Shown: positions 59,127 through 64,000 of the stretch, piece after piece
How positions within the stretch are numbered: position 1 is the first letter of the stretch
How the letters are laid out: every line of letters begins with the position of its first letter
Assembly: GCF_006337085.1 (NCBI RefSeq)
Contig: NZ_CP040882.1
Coordinates: 496,001 to 560,000 of the forward strand
Reading direction: 5' to 3'
Length of the DNA: 64,000 bases
From: Sutterella faecalis
GTDB lineage: Bacteria; Pseudomonadota; Gammaproteobacteria; Burkholderiales; Burkholderiaceae_F
Notes under the pieces: model-generated
What the model was told of the DNA's origin: nothing
The model's database searches: none
What the model saw: the letters and a program-made list of their open reading frames with translations, nothing else
Position numbers and translations under genes: made by a program

Positions 59127-60409
59127 CATGGACCATCTGGATGGCCGCGATCGTCACGCTCATTACGATCGCCGCGCTCCTCAAACGCATTGAAACAAGG
59201 CTTGTGCTCTTCACCTCCGGCCTGGTCATGGCGCTTTTATCCGGCGCTCCGCAGGTTGCGCTCAAGGCCTTCATCGCGAACATGACGAACGGAAGCCTCA
59301 TCACCGCGATCTGTTCGTCTCTCGGCTTCGCCGCCGTCATCGCCATCACGCGATGCGACGTGCATTTTGTTTCGCTCATGGTGAAGCCTCTCGGGAAGCT
59401 CGGTCTTTTCCTGCTTCCCTTCTGCATGTTCATTGCTTCCTGCGTAGCCGTGGCAATCCCGTCGGCTGCCGGGTGCGCGGCTGCGCTCGGGCCCACCATG
59501 ATTCCGCTCATGGTCCGGGCGGGATTCAAGCCCGCCATTGCCGGCGCCGCCATCATCGGCTCCATCATTCCGTCTGCCATGAGTCCGGGATCGAGCCACA
59601 ACGTCTGGGTTGCCAAAATCGCCAACATCGACGTGATGACGCTCATCGTTGAGTTTGCGCCGAAGATTCTCATCCTCTGCGGCCTCAACATTCTGTTGGT
59701 CACATTGATGATCTTCGTCTTCCGCGACTACCGGAAGCCCGATCCGAATGAAAACGCGGAAGTCTTCGAAGTCGCTTCGGATGCCCGGGGCGAATTGCCG
59801 GAAAAGCCCAACATCCTTTTCGCCATCGCGCCGATTCTTCCGATTGTGGTGCTCCTTCTCGGCGCCACCGTTATTCCGGCGCTCAAGATGAGCGTCGCCG
59901 AGGCCATGATCTGGGGCTCAATCTATACGCTCCTCATCACGCGATCCAACCCTGAAGCCGTGACAAAGGAATTCTTCTCCGGCATGGGCAAGGGCTACGC
60001 GAACATCATGGGCATCATCATCGCCGCCGGATGCTTTGCGGGCGGCCTGCGCGCAGCCGGCGTCATCGACGCGCTCATTGAAACGCTCAAGAATTCGCGC
60101 GAAATTGCGAGCTACGCCGCCAACTTCGGGCCCTTCCTGATGGGCGTCCTCACAGGTTCGGGCGACGCCGCCGGGCATGCCTTCAACCAGGCCGTCACGC
60201 CCTACGCCGCGGAATTCGGCATGCGGATTGAACCGCTCGGCATCGTCGCCGCCCTATCAGGCGCACTCGGCCGCATGTGTTCGCCGATTGCCGGCGCCAC
60301 GCTCGTGATCGCCGGCATGACCCGACTTTCTCCGCTTGAGATCAGCAAGCGCATGGCAATCCCCATGATCATCAACGTCATTCTTCTCGGCTTCATCTTT
60401 GAACTTTGA
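59123..60409 (+). CDS. DcuC-like carrier of the DUF1177/M20 operon (third copy)
   Basis: 428 residues, about 11-12 spans. Seen: IAALLKRIETRLVLFTSGLVMALLSG, VAIPSAAGCAAALGPTMIPLMVRAGFKPAIAGAAIIGSIIPSAMSPGSSHNVW, LTGSGDAAGHAFNQAVTP and RMCSPIAGATLVIAGMTRLSP. A more distant member of the DcuC group than the copies at 10574 and 35830. Its operon partners suggest uptake of an amidated or peptidic carboxylate that the M20 enzyme would cleave; this is inference. Confidence 0.85.
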   Translation: MTWTIWMAAIVTLITIAALLKRIETRLVLFTSGLVMALLSGAPQVALKAFIANMTNGSLITAICSSLGFAAVIAITRCDVHFVSLMVKPLGKLGLFLLPFCMFIASCVAVAIPSAAGCAAALGPTMIPLMVRAGFKPAIAGAAIIGSIIPSAMSPGSSHNVWVAKIANIDVMTLIVEFAPKILILCGLNILLVTLMIFVFRDYRKPDPNENAEVFEVASDARGELPEKPNILFAIAPILPIVVLLLGATVIPALKMSVAEAMIWGSIYTLLITRSNPEAVTKEFFSGMGKGYANIMGIIIAAGCFAGGLRAAGVIDALIETLKNSREIASYAANFGPFLMGVLTGSGDAAGHAFNQAVTPYAAEFGMRIEPLGIVAALSGALGRMCSPIAGATLVIAGMTRLSPLEISKRMAIPMIINVILLGFIFEL

Positions 60410-60420
60410 GGTAATCCGCC

Positions 60421-61716
60421 ATGGATCTGAACAAAATCATTCTTTCCGATGAAGCCCGAAAGGAACTTGTGAATGACCGCCGGTGGCTCCATGCACACCC
60501 GGAAGAAGGCTGGTGCGAATTTGAAACGACGTGGTTCATCGTAAGGCGCCTGCGCTCGCTCGGGCTCGAGGTTCTCGCCGGGATCGACGTTATCGAACCC
60601 GACGCGGTCATGGGACGCAATGAAGCACTCGTTCTCGCGGCGCAGCAGAGAGCAATCGAACACGGCGTTCCGAAAGAATTCCTCGAATCGCTCAGCGGCT
60701 ATACCGGCGCCATGGCGATTCTTCGGACCGGCCGGCCGGGCCCCGTCACAGCGCTTCGCTTTGATATCGATGCCCTGCCGATCGAAGAAACCGACGATCC
60801 CCAGCACGAAGCCAATGCGGGACACTTCCGCTCGCAAAATCCCGGCTTTTCGCACGCGTGCGGTCATGACGGACATGCCGCCATCGGACTTGCGCTCTGC
60901 CGATGGCTCTCAGAAAATCGGGAACAGCTCAAAGGCACCGTCAAAATTCTTTTCCAGCCCGCCGAGGAAGGCGTGCGGGGCGCGGCGGCGATGGCCGCCA
61001 AAGGCATTGTCGACGACGTCGATTGGTTTGCGGGCGGGCACATCGGCTGTTCAGCGAAGCTTGGCGACGTGGGCGTCTCTCATTTCGGCTACCTTGCAAC
61101 GACGAAATTCGATCTCGAGTTCTTCGGTCAGTCTGCCGCGGCGGGTTCTCCCGAAAAAGGTAGAAGCGCGCTCATGTGCGCAGCCGCCGCCTGCCTCTCG
61201 CTCGGAAGTCTCCCGGGACACAGCCAGGGCATCACGCGCGTGCAGATCGGGAAATTCATCTCCGGCACCGGCCGCAACATCATTGCCGACCATGCGTACA
61301 TGTAGCTTGAGGTTCGGGGCGAAACCACTGAAATCAACGACTACATGGCAAAGAACGTCGAGCAGACCGTAAAAGGCCTCGCCCTCGCCTACGGCGTCGA
61401 CTATAAGCTGACCCGGATGGGCGAAGCCGTGACCTACAAAGGTGATGAAGAAGCGGTCGCCCTGCTGAAGAGCGCAGCGCGGGAAGTGCCGGGCGTCCAT
61501 TCCGTCGTCGACATGAATGCAAAGATCGGCAGCGAAGACTGCACGATGCTCATACGCCGGGTTCAGGAGCATGGAGGGAAAGCCGCCTTCTGCTACTACG
61601 GGTGCAACCACCACGGCCACCATCGTCCGGACTTCTCCATCCAGGATGAAACATCGCTCCCGATCGGCTGGGGAACCTTTGCGCGCTTCATTGCTGAAAT
61701 CAACTCGCAGGATTAA
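60421..61716 (+). pseudogene. M20 family amidohydrolase (AbgA/AbgB-like) with in-frame TAG
   Basis: Read through one stop this is a 431-codon M20/AbgB-type metallo-amidohydrolase. Seen: RRWLHAHPEEGWCEFETTWF, TALRFDIDALPIEET, FSHACGHDGHAAIGLALCRWL (metal Cys/His/Asp), FQPAEEGVRGA with the catalytic Glu pair, and, after the stop, LEVRGETTEINDYM and the C-terminal YYGCNHHGHHRPDFSIQDE. The TAG is codon 295 (61303-61305) and the frame is unchanged across it; CAG to TAG would explain it. The stop removes the second half of the protein, including C-terminal active-site residues. The gene starts 11 bases after the carrier gene. Family role: hydrolysis of p-aminobenzoyl-glutamate or other N-acyl amino acids. 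Confidence 0.82.
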
Positions 61717-61737
61717 GGCCAACACTTCTCCCGAACG

Positions 61738-61774
61738 GACTCCCGCTGAATTTCTGCCTTCAGCGGGAGTCTTT
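61738..61774 (+). terminator. Intrinsic terminator of the DUF1177 operon
   Basis: GACTCCCGCTGAA (61738-61750) pairs with TTCAGCGGGAGTC (61759-61771), followed by TTT. Confidence 0.85.
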
Positions 61775-61870
61775 AACTGATTAAGAAACGAGATTCAAGC
61801 CCATCAGCCAAAAGATCAAGCCATACCCAGGGAGACCTGGTATTCGAATCCCTGTCCTTCTGTAAGCGCT

Positions 61871-61891
61871 ATCATTAACCAAGAAAATGAT
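61871..61891. promoter_or_regulatory. Dyad before the antitoxin-like gene
   Basis: ATCATT-9 bases-AATGAT lies 27 bases upstream of the RelB/DinJ-like ATG, where an autoregulatory operator would be expected. Confidence 0.35.
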
Positions 61892-61917
61892 GGCATTAGT
61901 CGTAAGGAAGAAGAGCA

Positions 61918-62193
61918 ATGTCCACCGTACAGCGCGCATTTCTACTTGAAGAAGCGCTTAACCATCAGTTTTGCATCATTGCGGAAAGACTCGGCAGCTC
62001 GCCGTCTGATGTGTTGCGAATGTTCGTGACGTCCTTTGTAGCCAACAAAGGACTCCCTTTCACTTTCAGGCTCCCGGATGACAAGGCCGCTAAGAGAGTA
62101 TTCAATTCCAAGCATCCGAACATCATCACGCCGCCAATCCGTAATGGTCATGCCGTTTTGCCGGCATCATGGCGCGATGATGACGAAGAATGA
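61918..62193 (+). CDS. RelB/DinJ-type antitoxin-like protein, no toxin partner seen
   Basis: 91 residues. Seen: an N-terminal strand-helix unit (AFLLEEALNHQFCIIAERLGSSPSDVLRMFVTSFVANKGLPFTFRLPD), matching the ribbon-helix-helix plus GLPF motif of RelB/DinJ antitoxins, and a polar C-terminus. The N-terminal strand is weakly conserved. AAGGAAG precedes ATG 61918. The next gene downstream runs on the other strand, and 62194-62368 holds no toxin-like frame. Confidence 0.72.
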   Translation: MSTVQRAFLLEEALNHQFCIIAERLGSSPSDVLRMFVTSFVANKGLPFTFRLPDDKAAKRVFNSKHPNIITPPIRNGHAVLPASWRDDDEE

Positions 62194-62368
62194 GTTTTTC
62201 TTCCATCATCCAACCGTGAAGCGGTAGAAAAATCACCAGGACGACGCCTTCCTTTGAGACCGAAGCCGCTGCATGCCGACAAAACGGGTTCCACGGCGCC
62301 CATGCCTGCGCCGACGGCATAAGCGCCGGCAAAAGCAAAAGAAGCCAATCGATTTCGTCCGGACGGCA

Positions 62369-63358
62369 TCAGGCCTTTTCGGCGATCAAAACTTTTTCAA
62401 CCTTCCGAATCCCTGCTTTTTCGCGCCAGCCTGCAATCCAGCCGTCAAGAAGCACGGTGTCGTCCATATCAGCCTCAAGCCGCCAGGCGCCGTCGGGTAA
62501 TTTCTGAAGCTTCTGAGTCGTATTGAAGGGCGTCTCGGAAAGGTTCCTCGCCGTCTCGGGGCTCGTGAATTCGAGAATCAGCCGCACGCGGCGGCCGTTC
62601 GAATAATTGAAGTGCCGTTCGCTGATGTACTTGTCGAGCGAAAAGTCCTCCGGCCTCACTGCCTGGAAGTCAAGCACGCGGGCCTCGGAAATGCGGTGAA
62701 GCGCGAGATGGCGGTAGTTGTCGTAGCCTGCGAACTGACAGACGAGGTAGAGCCTCTGCTCCTGCTGCACAAGGCCGAGCGGAGACACGTCGGCTTCATT
62801 TTGCTCTCCCCGGCTGTTTTCAAACTTCACGTGAAGCATGACGTCCCGATAGAGCGCTTCGCTCACCGCATTGAAAATCCGCTCGAGGATCCTCGGCGGC
62901 ATCATCGGCACGCATCCGGAAACAAAGGCAACTTTTTTGAGCCACCGGTTCATTTTGTCCGTCGCCCCCTGCTCCTTGAGGGAGAGGCTCGCCTTGTCGA
63001 AGAGGTACCTGAGCGACCCGGATATGGGAGCGGGTAGCTGGTAGTGCATATGCTCTTCAAAAAGGCGGATGAGGAGGCTCTGCGTCGGCGGAAGATTGTC
63101 GATCACGAGGTCAGCATCCGGAACGCTCCTTCTATAGCCGTAGGGGCGATTGGTCTTGTCGACATCTATTTGCAGCTCGTCGCATTCGCGCATGCTTTCA
63201 AGAATGCGCTGCAGTCGTCTCGGAGAAAGCTCCATTCCGAGTTCTGCGAGATTCTGCTGAATCTGAGAAGCGGTAATCCAGTGCCGCGGAATTTGCTTGA
63301 GAATCGTGATGACGATGAGCGCATCGGAAATGTTGTTCTGATTGGCAACGCGCGGCAT
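62369..63358 (-). CDS. WYL domain transcription regulator
   Basis: 329 residues. Seen: an N-terminal winged helix (ALIVITILKQIPRHWITASQIQQNLAELGMELSPRRLQRILESM), a central linker, a WYL domain of SH3-like fold (LGLVQQEQRLYLVCQFAGYDNYRHLALHRISEARVL) and a C-terminal WCX extension. Such proteins sense small ligands or single-stranded DNA and often control DNA repair or defence loci. No target is adjacent apart from the antitoxin-like gene. Confidence 0.9.
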   Translation of the reverse strand: MPRVANQNNISDALIVITILKQIPRHWITASQIQQNLAELGMELSPRRLQRILESMRECDELQIDVDKTNRPYGYRRSVPDADLVIDNLPPTQSLLIRLFEEHMHYQLPAPISGSLRYLFDKASLSLKEQGATDKMNRWLKKVAFVSGCVPMMPPRILERIFNAVSEALYRDVMLHVKFENSRGEQNEADVSPLGLVQQEQRLYLVCQFAGYDNYRHLALHRISEARVLDFQAVRPEDFSLDKYISERHFNYSNGRRVRLILEFTSPETARNLSETPFNTTQKLQKLPDGAWRLEADMDDTVLLDGWIAGWREKAGIRKVEKVLIAEKA

Positions 63359-63461
63359 GAGAAGTGCTCCGGAGTGGTTGGGTTCAAAGTATTCTAGCCG
63401 TATAGCACATCGGGCGACGATTTATGTCGCATCGGCATTCTTCCTTCTGCGTCTTGCGAAA

Positions 63462-63499
63462 AGAAAAGCTCCCCGGGACGAGATGCCTCCGGAGAGCTT
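63462..63499 (-). terminator. Intrinsic terminator of the fourth DcuC carrier
   Basis: AAGCTCCCCGG (63466-63476) pairs with CCGGAGAGCTT (63489-63499), with a T-rich run on the minus strand. Confidence 0.7.
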
Positions 63500-63529
63500 A
63501 AGCGTAAGATCGACTGCGTTGTCCGGCGA

Positions 63530-64000
63530 TCACCCGAAGAGGATCTGATTCACAATGAGGGTCGTGAGGAGGCCGAGAACCATCGGAATCCAGGTGCGGC
63601 GGACGATCGCAACCGGGGAGACGCCGGCGGCGCCCGCTACCGCGATGATGACGCCCGCAACCGGCGACATGGCGCGAAGCATGCCGGAGGCAAACTGCAT
63701 CGGGGTCACCAGCGCTTCAACCGAGCCGCCAAGGCCTGCGGCCACATCCGGCGCCAGCGTCGCGAAGGAGGAATAAGCGCCGACGCCCGAGCCTGTGAGG
63801 AAGGTCACCACAGAGACAATGCCCGTGAGGAGCACCGTCATGGCGCCCATGCCGGCGCCGACGCCCTGCGCGGATTTGATGAGCGCATCAATGAGCCCTG
63901 ATGTCTGAAGGCCGGTCGCGAAGAATTCCGCACAGATGATGAGCGCGACAATGCCCGCGAACATCTTCCCCATCGACTGGAACATTGCCATCGCGTCCTT
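63530..64000 (-). CDS. DcuC family transporter, C-terminal part (fourth copy; runs off window)
   Basis: 157 codons of the C-terminal third, continuing past the right edge. Seen: KMFAGIVALIICAEFFATGLQTSG, VTFLTGSGVGAYSSFATLAPD and AMSPVAGVIIAVAGAAGVSPVAIVRRTWIPM, the DcuC C-terminal pattern. Intact to its stop at 63530. It is upstream of the WYL regulator on the same strand, with a terminator between them. Confidence 0.88.
   Translation of the reverse strand, partial: KDAMAMFQSMGKMFAGIVALIICAEFFATGLQTSGLIDALIKSAQGVGAGMGAMTVLLTGIVSVVTFLTGSGVGAYSSFATLAPDVAAGLGGSVEALVTPMQFASGMLRAMSPVAGVIIAVAGAAGVSPVAIVRRTWIPMVLGLLTTLIVNQILFG

Noticed and set aside
1..64000. CRISPR arrays, rRNA genes and prophage modules
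   Set aside because: No regularly spaced repeats with unique spacers, no rRNA-like sequence and no phage structural genes were seen; the only tandem repeat (56966-57047) has units directly abutting.

Overview
The window comes from a GC-rich anaerobic betaproteobacterium, most likely a gut member of the Sutterellaceae (Burkholderiales). That placement is an inference. It rests on four DcuC-type carboxylate carriers, a rhizobial/Ralstonia-type hup accessory set, a Psr/Phs-type molybdoenzyme, a cytoplasmic formate dehydrogenase-like complex, a Mn-dependent pyrophosphatase and the overall base composition. No rRNA, complete tRNA or CRISPR array was seen. Most genes are closely spaced and separated by clear intrinsic terminators.

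Layout. 1-6 kb: start of a MATE exporter, a dicarboxylate symporter, a small membrane protein and an AT-rich autotransporter broken by one in-frame TGA. 5.5-9.2 kb: a PAS/HTH regulator, RidA and a threonine-synthase-like PLP enzyme, divergent from a D-threonine-aldolase/D-serine-dehydratase-like enzyme. 9.3-15.6 kb: adenosine deaminase family protein, DcuC carrier, an unusual fusion of a PAP2 phosphatase domain to an EptA phosphoethanolamine transferase, and a helical protein of unknown function. 16.3-19.0 kb: hupD-F-G-H-I hydrogenase maturation genes without structural subunits. 19.5-23.5 kb: a small DNA-binding-like protein, an AAA-ATPase/nuclease gene with a TnpB-only IS200/IS605 element at its 5' end, and a small hypothetical gene. 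23.7-25.4 kb: glnK-amtB behind a textbook sigma-54 promoter.

25.5-29.7 kb: two lipoproteins (one NlpE-like), L-asparaginase preceded by a possible small RNA, an exported protein and an L-threonine aldolase family enzyme. 30.0-34.1 kb: a three-subunit molybdopterin oxidoreductase (catalytic, FeS, NrfD anchor). 34.7-41.4 kb: Mn-pyrophosphatase, a second DcuC carrier, MscL, an AlkD-like protein, a nucleoside-recognition membrane protein, an EamA exporter and an NAD(P)-binding protein with two copies of a perfect palindrome upstream. 41.5-44.4 kb: a 1.1 kb AT-rich tract without convincing genes, then a HipB/HipA-like pair whose HipA lacks key kinase residues. 44.4-50.3 kb: GNAT acetyltransferase and a YbhGFSR-type ABC exporter operon. 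50.4-55.0 kb: a formate dehydrogenase-like NuoG/molybdopterin subunit and a GltD-like flavoprotein carrying only the NuoF FeS domain (SfrAB-like architecture). 55.5-64 kb: an AAA/DUF4143 ATPase with tandem repeats upstream, a LysR regulator divergent from DUF1177-DcuC-M20 (the M20 gene carries an in-frame TAG), an orphan RelB/DinJ-type antitoxin, a WYL regulator and the 3' part of a fourth DcuC carrier.

Together the genes describe amino-acid and C4-dicarboxylate use (asparaginase, threonine and D-hydroxy-amino-acid enzymes, DcuC/DAACS carriers), nitrogen sensing, and anaerobic electron transfer (hydrogenase maturation, molybdoenzymes). Envelope remodelling and a few selfish or defensive remnants make up the rest. 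Starts were chosen by ribosome-binding sites where these are visible.
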